Shown here one piece after another: positions 1 to 10,192 of a stretch of DNA of 64,000 nucleotides. Below the pieces are notes generated by a model that saw only the letters and a program-made list of their open reading frames with translations, made no database searches and was not told the origin of the DNA. A program made the position numbers and the translations under genes. How positions within the stretch are numbered: the first letter of the stretch is position 1; each line of letters opens with the position of its first letter. The stretch is from Neoarius graeffei (Eukaryota; Chordata; Actinopteri; Siluriformes; Ariidae), in contig NC_083574.1 of NCBI RefSeq assembly GCF_027579695.1, positions 57,534,059 to 57,598,058 on the forward strand, written 5' to 3'.

Positions 1-249
1 GCATTTCAGAGACCTGTTTGTGTACTGACAGAGACAAGGGCAACCTTGACTTTGAAATGACCTTGACCTTTGACCTTGAATTTTGCCATATCGAGCAATA
101 AGAAGATACTTTGATAAAACTCCAAAATTGGCTACCAGAATTCTGCCTTATGAACTTATCAGTTTGCTCAAGGTCCATATCCGAATTTGCAACTATAGTG
201 GAGAACCACCCATATGAATATAATGTATTTAGCCTTGAAAAATAAGTCT

Positions 250-1057
250 ACCCAGTTAATTCCATTACTTATTATTTACAGGCCCCCGGGGCCATATTCT
301 GAGTTTCTTTCTGAATTTGCAGATTTTATCTCAGACCTGGTTATTTCCTTAGACAAAGCTTTAGTTGTCTGAGATTTTAATATTCACTTCGATAACCCAG
401 AAGACCCTTTGAAAACAGTGTTTGTGTCCATTTTAGATTCAGTAGGGATTAATCAGAATGTCATAGGACCGACCCATAATGGTGGTCACACCCTTGATCT
501 AATACTAACATTCAGGCTAAACGTAGAAAATATAGTCATACTTCCACAGTCTGAAGTTCTCAGATCGTTCTCATCTCATTCAAAATATGTCTGAGTAATA
601 ATATATGCACCTCACCACGCTACTGTATTAAACGTACATTCATGTCAACTACTGCACAGAGCTTTATAAATGATCTCCCAGAGTTATCAACTTTGATTGG
701 GTCACTGTCAGCCCCCGCAGAACTTGATCAGGCTTAGAATGCTTAGAGTCAACATTCCGCTATACTTTAGATAATGTAGCTCCTCTTAAAAGGAAAATGA
801 TCAGAGAGAAAAAAAATCAGCACCCTGGTATAATGATGACACTCTCACTTTAAAACAGACCACTTGAAAATTGGAACGTAAATGGCAAACAAAATTGGTA
901 GCATTCAAATTAACTTGGAAGGAGAGCTTCCTGAAGTATAGAAAAGCTCTTAGTGCTGCGAGATCAACATATCTCTCCTCCCTAATAGAAAACAAAAATA
1001 ATCCTAGATTCCTATTTAATACTGTGGCGAAATTAACCAGGAATAAGTCCACTGTAG
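250..1057 (+). pseudogene. LINE endonuclease domain remnant
   Basis: Translation shows the C-terminal part of an APE-type endonuclease: a YRPPG motif near 280, a degraded DFNIH motif near 380 preceded by an in-frame TGA, and the PTHNGGHTLDLILT motif at about 467-510. Such domains nick target DNA for target-primed reverse transcription. Stops and frame changes follow at 592 and beyond. The linker region to the RT continues at 871-1057 and is cut at the unidentified insertion. It cannot encode a working enzyme. Confidence 0.8.
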
Positions 1058-2833
1058 ACACACGTGTGGCCTTGGGGAGAAAAGCGAAGCGTTGACAGAA
1101 TTGGACCTTAAACAGAGCCAAAGAGTAATTACTGACTACGCCACCAGGGGACTTTCACCCCAGGAAGATTAACCAGAAAACACTTCACTATGTTGACACG
1201 CAAGGTTCGTTTGACTAAAGACACCAGAGACCAAAGTTATGAAAATACAAAAAGGCTATTTTATTTTGTTACAATGTTTACAAAATAATTCTTTCCTTTA
1301 CTTCACAATCACTTTCATTCACACTCCAAAGGACTAACTAACATGCATGTGGGGCAAGGGTAAGGGAAAAATCAATATGAACAGGGCCGAGGCCTACCAG
1401 CAGGGGGCAAGATACCAGGAGACGGAGAAGGGATCCAAGGAGGCACACCATGCAAGCCCACGTGTCACACTCACTACAAACCAAATCAAAATAAATCAAA
1501 TAAAATCAAAAACATAAAAGGAGAATTCCACACAGGCACACGTGAACACACACGCGGACAATAGGAAAACACCACCACCTAAAGGATCAGCTGCCACCCC
1601 GCCTTGGGCACACAGTACCTGAAAAGTAAATAAACAGAAAAAAGTAGAAGAGAGAAAATCAAACAAAGAAATAAACACAGCTAAACCACAAACTAACCAA
1701 TTAAAATGCACAACCACACACGATGTAAACTAAGGGAGGGGAACTACGTGGACCACTGATGATCCACAGCTTGCAATAGCCGCCCACCAATACTGGCATA
1801 CAACTGGCAACCAAAGGCTGCTTGCTACAGCAGAAAAGGTTGGCAGACGTGGTTGCTAACCACACACAAATTCACATAAAATAAGCTCTCGTGAGCATTA
1901 ACCAAATAAACAAAATAAAAAAAAAAAAAAAGGCATTAACATAAATCAGGCCCAATAAGATAGCCCACTGGCTATCCACAGCTATAGAAAATGAGCCTCC
2001 TGCCAGCAGGTGAAGCCTGAGCAGGACTAAAACAAACAAAAATACCCAATTTAACAGAAAAAAAAATATCCCTCATACCACACTCGAAACACGCACATTG
2101 ATTATAAATGAATAATGATCAAACACACAAACAGTCTCTCACACACACACACCCCCTACAAAAGTTAAAACTAGTGTTAAAGTGCTGTGGTGGTTTCGCA
2201 GCCCTCCTCATGCAGGCAGCTGCACCAATCCAAGAAAACAGCACTTAGTAGAAACGCGCTGGCAAGAACAGCAGCAAACCCGGACCAAAACCGGCAACAC
2301 CTAAAAAAAAAAAAACCACGCAAAATACTCAATTAACGCCACGCTTAATAAACTCAGAGTAGTAGGAATTCAAAGGGGAAGGGACACATACCACACGATC
2401 TAAAACTCCTAGCCTAATCCCAGCGAGGCTCACAGAATTCCATGGGTCATCTGCACTTAATACAGACGCCAAGAGAACATTCGGAAGTCGCTGCACACAA
2501 AATGCACAGCTGGACAAGACTGGGGGAAAGCCAAACAGTGGATACACTGAAAGCAACCAAAACCGGTCACAAATAAACCAAACGAAAGTTAGCCAGAGTA
2601 ACAGAGTTCCAAACAAGCGTGTTTACCGGCCACAGGTAAACGGGAAGGGGTGTGACAAGAAACAGCAAGGGAGGGGGTCGTCACACCTCCAGAGTTCAAA
2701 ATCACTCTACCATAAATAGGCTCGTGACGCACGCCATTGATTAATTGGACTGGCCCCTCCCAATGCAGCCAGATCCCAAGGAAACTGCGGAGCAAGAGGT
2801 AATTCCACCTGCTACACATGCACACCTGCAGTA
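1058..2833. mobile_element. unidentified 1.8-kb insertion in the LINE
   Basis: LINE coding sequence stops near 1057 and resumes near 2834. A 5-bp direct repeat TGTAG (1053-1057 and 2834-2838) fits a target-site duplication, but the boundaries are my inference. The segment is A- and CA-rich on the + strand (for example 2130-2150) and carries no recognisable coding domain. Read on the - strand it has GT-rich stretches and polypyrimidine-AG sites resembling introns. A solo LTR or a non-autonomous retroelement is possible. Confidence 0.45.
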
Positions 2834-3565
2834 TGTAGTAGCAACGACTTCATGAATTTTTTAAATGACAAAATTGAAAATATCCAACAAAAAACTCAAA
2901 CTACTAATTTAAGGTCAATGTAAGTGACCCTGTAGTTAACAATATAACTGTATCAGATCAGCAATTAGAATGTTTTACTCCCCTTAGAGAAATTGAATTA
3001 CTTTCATTAATCTCGGCATCAAAAGCCTCAACTTGTGTACTAGATCCCTTACCTACACGTCTATTCAAACAGATAATACCTGAAGTAATTGAACCGCTTC
3101 TAAAAATAATAAATTCTTCTCTTAGGATCAGCTATGTACCCAAATCCTTTAAACTAGCAGTTATCAAGCCCCTGATTAAAAAACCTGACCTTGATCTCTG
3201 TCAGCTGTCCAATTATCAGCCAATAGCAAACCTCCCCTTTATCTCCAAGATCCTTGAAAAAGCTGTCGCACAGCAATTATGCTCATATTTACATAGGAAT
3301 AACATCCATGAAATGTATCTGTCAGGATTTAGACCTCATCATAGCACAGAGACAGCTCTGGTTAAAGTAGTAAATGACCTACTGTTGGCGTCTGATCAGG
3401 GCTGTGTCTCGCTGCTTGTGTTGCTTGACCTTACTGCAGCATTTGATACCACTGATCATTCCATTCTTCTGGATAGACTAGAAAATGTTGTAGGAGTTAA
3501 GGGAACGGCCCTCTCCTGGCTCAGGTCTTATTTAACTGATCACTATCAGTATGTTGATGTAAATG
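2834..3565 (+). pseudogene. LINE reverse transcriptase, N-terminal part
   Basis: The region carries the linker and RT fingers/palm. Recognisable are the segment ending in PDLDLCQLSNYQP (about 3184-3222), the GFRPHHSTETAL motif (3325-3360) and the VLLDLTAAFDTTDH motif (about 3418-3457), whose first Asp of LDLTAAFD is the catalytic metal ligand of motif A. The reading frame ends at 3588 inside a foldback element inserted at 3566. The missing part of the palm continues at 3981. Confidence 0.85.
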
Positions 3566-3980
3566 CACTCTCAAAAGAGATGTGTTAAAAACAACACATC
3601 AGCGTGTTTATAAAAGGACAACACAGTTTGTGTTAATAAATGTGTTGAACTCTATAACACAGTAACTGTGTTGAACTATTTAACACACTAGTGTGTTAAA
3701 ACAACACAGTTTGTGTTTTATTTATTTATTTAATTTATTATATTTTATTATTTTATTATTTTATTTTATATTTATTTTATATTTATTATAAAATAAATTT
3801 ATTTATTTTAAATAAATAAAACAAACTGTGTTGTTTTAACACACTAGTGTGTTAAATAGTTCAACACAGTTACTGTGTTATAGAGTTCAACACATTTATT
3901 AACACAAACTGTGTTGTCCTTATATAAACACGCTGATGTGTTAAATATGTGTTGTTTTTAACACATCTCTTTTGAGAGTG
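3566..3980. mobile_element. 415-bp foldback MITE inside the LINE RT
   Basis: The two halves are near-perfect inverted copies of about 190 bp, beginning CACTCTCAAAAGAGATGTG on the left and ending with its complement on the right. The left arm lacks an 11-base piece (around TATTTAACACA) that the right arm has. The centre is an AT-rich stretch of T/A runs (3717-3822). The arms are densely packed with ACACA/TGTGTT words. The flanks suggest a 2-bp TG target duplication (3564-3565 and 3981-3982). No coding capacity and no superfamily assignment from sequence alone. Confidence 0.85.
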
Positions 3981-4956
3981 TGGTGATTTTTCTAGACATA
4001 CTGAGGTAAAGTTTAGTGTTCCACAAGGTTCTGTCTTGGGTCCACTGCTTTTTTCTTTATATATGTTACCTCTGGGTGATATTATTTGTAAACATTGTAT
4101 TAGTTTCCACTGTAATGCTGATGACACACAATTGTATGTTTCTGCAAAACCAGATGAGAGACACCAGCTTAATAGAATTGAGGAATGTGTGAAGGACATT
4201 AGACACTGGATGCTTATTAAATTCCTTCTGCTTAACTCTGACAAGACTGAAGTACTTGTACTAGGACCACATGCAGCTAGAAGTAAGTTTTCTGATTACA
4301 CAGTAACTCTGGATGTCCTTTCTGTTTCTTCACATGCAGCAGTAAAAGACCTTGGGGTAATTATTGAACCCAGTTTTTCATTCGAAACTCACATCAATAA
4401 CATTACCCGGATAGCTTTCTTTCATCTCAGAAATATTGCTAAGATAAGAAATTTAATGTCACTACACGATGCAGAAAAACTAGTTCATGCTTTCATTACC
4501 TCCAGGTTGGATTATTATAACGCTTTACTGTCTGGATGTTCCAATAAGTGCATAAACAAGCTCCAGTTAGTTCAAAATGCAGTGGCAAGAGTCCTTACTA
4601 GAACTAGAAAATACGACCACATCACCCCTGTCTTATCCACACTGCATTGGCTCCTAATCAAATTTCGTATTCATTATAAAATACTACTATTGACCTTTAA
4701 AGCACTGAATGGTCTCATGCCACATTACCTGAGTGAACTTCTGGTCCTTTATGACCTGCCACACCGACTTAGATCAAAAGGTACAGGCTATCTGCTGGTA
4801 CCTTGTATAGTGAAGGCTACATCAGGGGGCAGAGCCTTTTCTTACAAAGCCCCACAGTTATGGAACAGCCTTCCAAGTAGTGTTTGGGAATCAGACACAG
4901 TCTCAGCGTTTAAGTCTAGGCTGAAAACATGTCTGTTTAGTCAAGCCTTTTGTTAA
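3981..4956 (+). pseudogene. LINE reverse transcriptase, C-terminal part
   Basis: A 306-codon open frame from 4036 holds the rest of the [18 protein letters not shown] near 4030-4075, the catalytic ADDTQLY motif (near 4118-4138), the [10 protein letters not shown] and [13 protein letters not shown] segments, and the C-terminal [12 protein letters not shown] region, ending at 4956. It is the best preserved part of the LINE. It is cut from its N-terminal half by the foldback element, so no complete enzyme can be made. Confidence 0.9.
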
Positions 4957-5254
4957 TGGTGTTTATGAGGTAAAAGAGTAGATCTGGAGGGTCCTCAGAC
5001 ATAGAGTGTTTTGGTAAACTGGGATGTATGGATGCTGTCAGTCCCCCATTTGCTTGCTCACTCGAGTTTGGTGACAGTGTAGTGGCTGGCTGCTTTATGT
5101 CCCGGGGCTACCTCATGCCTGTATTACCTTCTGGCTCTCCCCTTTTAGTTATGCTGTCATAGTTAGTTTTGCCTGAGTCCCTGCTCATACTCAGCACAAA
5201 ATGTATCCTGTTCCTACGTATTCAGGTGACATTCGGCATACCTAACAACCTGTG
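4957..5254 (+). other. LINE 3' UTR, first part
   Basis: Non-coding sequence directly after the LINE stop codon. It stops at the 5' LTR of the Gypsy element and resumes at 10193. Confidence 0.75.
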
Positions 5255-5566
5255 TGTGGCAGCGGGGGCATGGCCAAGCGCCGGTCTGTGACAGGAGGGT
5301 GGAGTCAGGGAAGGTAAGTGGCAGAATCACTACACCTGTTGTCAATTAACCTGTGTTTGTGTGTGTCTTCCCAGTGACCGCGCCCTATTTGAAGAGGGAG
5401 AGCAGAGAGCAGAGAGCTCACCCTGGAACCAGACGCCGGTTGTGTGTTGGTGTGTGTCTGAGTTTGAATTTGTTCACTGAAAAGTGTGGCAATAAAAATC
5501 GTATTTTCAAACCTGATCTCTGTCCTGCCGTCCTCTGTGCTCCACCCCTTCATTAGAATGGTTACA
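5255..5566 (+). repeat. 5' LTR of the Gypsy element
   Basis: 312 bp, aligned without gaps to 9881-10192. It contains an AATAAA signal at about 5491 and a TATTTGAAG where the 3' copy has TATTTAAAG, so the probable TATA box is changed in this copy. Termini are TG and CA. Confidence 0.93.
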
Positions 5567-5567
5567 G

Positions 5568-5585
5568 TGGTGCTGAAACCTGGGA
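5568..5585 (+). promoter_or_regulatory. probable primer-binding site
   Basis: One base after the 5' LTR the sequence TGGTGCTGAAACCTGGGA begins with the TGG expected of a site pairing with a tRNA 3' CCA end. The primer tRNA cannot be named with confidence. Confidence 0.65.
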
Positions 5586-5611
5586 CTGGAGCACAGCAGC
5601 CTAACAGCCCC

Positions 5612-6613
5612 ATGGAGTCCTCCCCGTTCGCTGAACTGGTCCACGCCCTCGCCACAGCCCAGCAAAGCCAGCACCAGGCGCTACTCACCCTCCGAAAGGA
5701 GCAAGAACAGCGTTTCGAGGCCCTGGTGTTGGCCCAACAAGAAGATCGACAGGCGTTCCGGCACCTCCTCGCGTCGGCGGGGTCCACCAACGCTCCCACT
5801 GCTCCCCGTCCCCCCTCACCCTAACAAAGATGGGCCCGCAGGACGACCCCAAGGCATTCATCACACTCTTCGAGCAAGTCGCGGAAACCTCAGGGTGGCC
5901 GATGGAGCAGCGCGCGGCACGCCTTCTCCCCCTGCTAACGGGAGAGGCACAGCTGGCTGCGCTACAGCTCCCCGCCGACCGCCGGCTGGCCTATACGGAC
6001 CTTCGCCGGGCCATCCTCCAGCGCATGGGGTACACCCCGGAACAGCAGCGGCAGCGCTTTCGTGCTTTGCGCTTGGAGGAAGTCAGCCGGCCATTCGCAT
6101 TCTGCCAGCAACTCCGGGACGCCTGCTGGTGGTAGTTGAGGGCCGACAACCGCGACGCCGAGGGGATCATCGACCAGGTGGTGCTGGAGCAATTCATCGT
6201 ACGCTTGCCAGCGGGAACCGCGGAGTGGGTCCAGTGCCACCGCCCGGCGTCGCTGGATCAGGCAGTCGAGCTGGCAGAGGACCATATGGCGGCTGTCCTG
6301 GTGGCAGGACAGCAGACAGCCTCTTCTCTTCTCTCCTCTTCTCTCTCTCTCTCTCTGCCCCTCTCCTCCTGTGTCTCGTCCTCGCCCCATTCCCCCACCG
6401 CGAAGGCGGGGGCCGGCGCCACCTGTGCCGGCCCGCCGCACCCACGGTGCCCTCCCGTTTCTCCCTTCTGTGTCTGTCCCTCCCCCCCTCAGGTGAGTGA
6501 GCCCCAGAACACCGGTGCGGAGAGGAAGCCCGGGCCGGTTTGCTGGTGCTGCAGGGAGCCGGGCTACCTCCAACAACAGTGCACAGTCATGGAGGTGGGC
6601 GCAGTAGTTCGGA
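5612..6613 (+). pseudogene. Gypsy gag with SCAN-like segment and zinc knuckle
   Basis: Gag builds the retrotransposon capsid. A first piece (5612-5824) starts at an ATG, is rich in Gln and Ala with heptad-like spacing and is probably coiled coil. A frame change separates it from 5830. The segment 5830-6135 is helical and resembles the SCAN fold, which is known to derive from the gag of Gmr1-like elements. A TAG at 6133 interrupts it. A Ser/Leu-rich low-complexity tract follows (6319-6390), then a CCHC knuckle at 6541-6582 in which the histidine position is Tyr (TAC, 6565-6567). The coding broken here cannot give intact capsid. Confidence 0.8.
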
Positions 6614-7113
6614 TCCCCAACGCACCAGGAGCCACCCTCGATTGGGCCGGAGCGTATCGCATACCGGTGAGTATTCAAGGGGATACATATCAGGCGTTGG
6701 TGGATTCTGGTTGTAATCAGACCTCAATCCACCAAAGCCTGGTTCAAGACGAGGCATTGGGGGGAGCACAGGGGGTGAAGGTGTTGTGTGTGCACGGGGA
6801 CGTTCACAGCTACCCTTTGGTGTCGGTCCACATTTTTTTCAGAGGGGAAAAATTGATAGTGAAGGTGGCGGTTAATCCTCGCCTTACCCACTCTTTAATT
6901 TTGGGGACAGATTGGCCAGGATTTCGGGATTTAATGACACACTTAGTAAAGAGTGGGTCCTGCCATTTAACAGGGGGAGGTCCCGGTGTTGCTTTGGCGG
7001 GAGCAGCTGTCACAGAGCCGTCTACGTCATCTTCACATCAGAGTGAGGAGCAGCAGGCTCCTCCTCTCTCTGTTGGGGAATCCCTTGCAGATTTCCCATT
7101 AGAACAGTCATGA
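6614..7113 (+). pseudogene. Gypsy aspartic protease region
   Basis: Continuous with gag in frame. The retropepsin active-site triad Asp-Ser-Gly lies at 6703-6711 in a LVDSGCNQT context, and a later ILGTDW motif (about 6898-6915) matches the usual second conserved block of these proteases. The enzyme would cleave the gag-pol product. A TGA at 7111-7113, likely from a CGA codon, separates it from integrase. Confidence 0.85.
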
Positions 7114-7143
7114 GATGAGACTCTGTGGCATGCATTTGACCAA

Positions 7144-8346
7144 GTGAGAGTAATTGATGGTCAAACGCTCCAGCCGAACACCACCCCGTCCTTCCCCTAC
7201 TTCGCGATTATGAAGGATAGGTTATACCGAGTGATGCAGGACACTCAAACTAAGGAGCGAGTCACGCAGCTTTTAATTCCAAAGAGCCGCCGGGAATTGG
7301 TATTCCAGGTAGCTCACTTTAATCCCATGGCTGGACACCTACGGCAGGATAAGACACTAGCCCAAATAATGGCCCGATTCTATTGGCCGGGGATTCACGG
7401 CGACGTTCGTAGGTGGTGTATGGCGTGCCACGAATGCCAGTTCGTGAATCCAGCGGCCATTCCAAAAGCGCCTTTGCGCCCTCTACCATTAATCGAGACC
7501 CCGTTTGAAAGAGTTGGGATGGATCTCGTCAGGCCATTAGATCGGTCGATACGAGGGTACCGCTTTATATTAGTTCTGGTGGACTATGCAACGCGATACC
7601 CGGAAGCAGTGCCTCTGCGCAATATCTCAGCACGCAGTATTGCGGAGGCACTCTTCCGCGTTATCTCCTGAGTTGGAATCCCGAAAGAGATTCTGACTGA
7701 TCAAGGCACCACGTTTATGTCACGGACACTGCGCAAACTGTATGGGTTATTGGGGATTAAGCCGATCCGCACCAGCGTGTATCACCCACAAACAGACGGT
7801 TTAGTGGAACGGTTCAACCGCACCCTCAAGAATATAATTAAAAAATTTGTAAGTGAGGACGCACATAATTGGGATAAGTGGCTCGAGCCCTTGCTGTTTT
7901 CAGTGCGAGAGGTCCCCCAAGCCTCCATGGGGTTCTCCCCGTTCGAATTATTATATGGGCGTAAGCCGCGCGGCATTCTAGATGTGCTGCGTGAAAATTG
8001 GGAGGAGGGACCTTCACAAAGCAAAAACAAAATTCAATACATTATGGACCTGCGCGCAAAACTCCACACCCTCACCCTCCTAACCCAGGAGAATTTGCAG
8101 CAGGCCCAAGAATGGCAAACCCGCCTGTACAACAAGGGTACGCGCCTTAGAGAGTTCGCACCGGGAGATAAAGTACTCGTACTGTTGCCCACATCAAGCT
8201 CCAAATTGGTTGCCAAGTGGCAAGGACCCTTTGAGGTCACATGGCGAGTCGGGGACGTCGACTACGAGGTGAGGTGAACGGACAAGGGTGGGGCGCTACA
8301 GATTTACCACCTCAATCTGCTTAAACTCTGGAATGAGGAGGTCCCC
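7144..8346 (+). pseudogene. Gypsy integrase, placed before RT
   Basis: The N-terminal zinc-binding HHCC block runs from about 7315 to 7435. The catalytic core has its first Asp at 7522-7524, the second Asp at 7699-7701 in a TDQG context and the Glu at 7807-7809 in a VERFNR context, so all three DDE residues are kept. A C-terminal GDKVLVLLP stretch (about 8164-8190) and a PFEV motif match the integrase tail. In-frame TGA codons at 7669 and 8275 break it. Integrase lies upstream of RT, which defines the unusual layout of this element. Confidence 0.9.
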
Positions 8347-9880
8347 ATGGCGTTGGTGTCGGTGGTTCCGGAGAAGGCAGAGCTGGGGCCGGAGGTCCAA
8401 AAAGGGGCATTGGCGTCATGTATCCCTCCGGTCCCCTGTGGAGACCACCTCTCCCCAACCCAACTCGCGGAGGTCGCCCAGTTGCAGACCGAGTTTTCGG
8501 ATGTGTTCTCGCCCCTGCCCGGTCGCACTTACCTCATAGAGCACCACATAGAGATGCCCCCGGAGGTGGTAGTGCATAGCCGCCCTTACAGGCTACCCGA
8601 ACACAAAAAAAAGGTGGTTCTGGAAGAACTCGAGGCCATGCTCGAAATGGGCATCGTCGAGGAGTCCCACAGTGACTGGAGCAGCCCGGTGGTCTTGGTA
8701 CCCAAGGCCAACAGGTCGGTCCGGTTCTGTGTGGACTATAGAAAAGTCAACGCAGTGTCTAAATTTGACGCGTACCCAATGCCTCGGATTGATGAGTTGC
8801 TCGATCGACTAGGCACGGCTCGCTTTTATTCGGCACTGGATTTGACAAAGGGATACTGGCAGATCCCCTTGACTCCACTATCCCGAGAAAAAACGGCCTT
8901 TTCCACACCATTCGGATTACACCAATTCGTCACACTTCCGTTCAGGCTGTTTGGGGTGCCCGCTACGTTTCAGCGGCTGATGGACTGGGTCCTCCGCCCC
9001 CACGCCACCTATGCGGCCGCCTACCTTGATGACATCATCATCTATAGTAATGACTGGCCGAGGCATCTCGAACATCTGAGGGCCGTCCTTAGGTCACTGA
9101 GGCGAGCGGGTCTCACAGCCAACCCAAAGAAGTGTGCGATTGGGCGGGTGGAAGTACGGTATCTGGGCTTCCACTTGGGCAATGGGCAGGTGCGGCCCCA
9201 AATTAACAAGACCGCAGCAATTGCGGCCTGTCCGAGGCCCAAGACCAAAAAGGGGGTGAGACAGTTCCTGGGGCTGGCTGGCTATTATCGGAGGTTTATA
9301 CCTAATTATTCGGACGTCACCATCCCGCTGACTGATCTCACTAAAAAGGGGGCACCAGATCCAGTCCAGTGGACGGAGCAATGCCAGCGGGCTTTTTCTG
9401 AGGTAAAGGCCGCACTGTGTGGGGGGCCACTTTTACACTCCCCTGACTTTTCTCTCCCCTTTATATTACAGACCAATGCGTTGGACAGAGGGCTGGGGGC
9501 GGTTTTGTCCCAGGAGGTGGAGGGGGAGGACCGCCCAGTCCTATACATCAGCAGGAAGCTGTCGGTGTGTGAGGGGCGCTACAGCACCATAGAGAAAGAG
9601 TGCCTGGCAATCAAGTGGGCAGTCCTCGCCCTCCGTTACGACCTGCTGGGGCGCCCTTTCACCCTCTGTTCAGACCACATGCCCCTCCAGTGGCTCCACC
9701 GCATGAAGGATGCCAACGCGTGGATCACCCGTTGGTATCTGGCACTCCAACCCTTTAATTTCAAGGTGGTCCACAGGCCGGGGGTGCAGATGGTCGTGGC
9801 GGACTTCCTCTCCCGTCAAGGGGGGTGGGAGTCGGCTGCAGGCCGGACGGCTGCCTGGCCTGAGTCGGGCGGTGGGGGTA
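8347..9880 (+). pseudogene. Gypsy reverse transcriptase and RNase H
   Basis: A 542-codon open frame begins at an internal Met and runs into the 3' LTR. RT motifs include VRFCVDYRKVN (near 8720), LDLTKGYWQ (near 8840) and YLDD at 9022-9033. The RNase H domain follows: the first metal-binding Asp position reads Asn (AAT, 9475-9477), while the IEKECLAI glutamate and CSDH aspartate are present. The domain ends with a HRPGVQMVVADFLSRQ stretch near 9769-9816. RT looks intact; RNase H has probably lost activity. Integrase does not follow, unlike in standard Gypsy elements. Confidence 0.93.
9862..9880 (+). promoter_or_regulatory. polypurine tract region
   Basis: A G-rich run ending GGTGGGGGTA lies directly against the 3' LTR, where plus-strand priming is expected. 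Confidence 0.55.
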
Positions 9881-10192
9881 TGTGGCAGCGGGGGCGTGGC
9901 CAAGCGCCGGTCTGTGACAGGAGGGCGGAGTCAGGGAAGGTAAGTGGCAGAATCACTACACCTGTTGTCAATTAACCTGTGTTTGTGTGTGTCTTCCCAG
10001 TGACCGCACCCTATTTAAAGAGGGAGAGCAGAGAGCAGACAGCTCATCCCGGAACCAGACGCCGGTTGTGTGTTGGTGTGTGTCTGAGTTCGAATTTGTT
10101 CACTGAAAAATGTGGCAATAAAAATCGTATTTTCAAACCTGATCTCTGTCCTGCCATCCTCTGTGCTCCACCCCTTCGTTAGAATGGTTACA
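9881..10192 (+). repeat. 3' LTR of the Gypsy element
   Basis: Ungapped partner of 5255-5566. It keeps the TATTTAAAG box near 10011 and an AATAAA near 10117. Confidence 0.93.

Larger units (their letters stand above)
5255..10192 (+). mobile_element. Gmr1-like Ty3/Gypsy LTR retrotransposon
   Basis: The element has two 312-bp LTRs starting TGTGG and ending TTACA, a primer-binding-like site and a purine-rich tract. Its coding order is gag, protease, integrase, then reverse transcriptase with RNase H. Integrase before RT is reversed from ordinary Ty3/Gypsy and is the mark of the Gmr1-like group. Flanks CTGTG (5250-5254) and CTGTT (10193-10197) look like a 5-bp target duplication with one change. 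The LTRs differ at 11 of 312 positions by my count, ten of them transitions. From 5830 onward gag-pol stays in one frame, broken by four stop codons (6133, 7111, 7669, 8275). It is an inactive copy. Confidence 0.93.

Noticed and set aside
3688-3860. A bacterial-type terminator or phage attachment site at the AT-rich palindrome
   Set aside because: It is the centre of a eukaryotic foldback MITE inside a LINE.
4036-4956. Possible host gene with an RT-like domain
   Set aside because: The ADDTQLY motif and the upstream and downstream LINE sequence show it is retrotransposon RT.
5305-6678. Long - strand frames over the Gypsy gag
   Set aside because: They are opposite-strand shadows of the GC-rich gag frame; the + strand carries the recognisable motifs.
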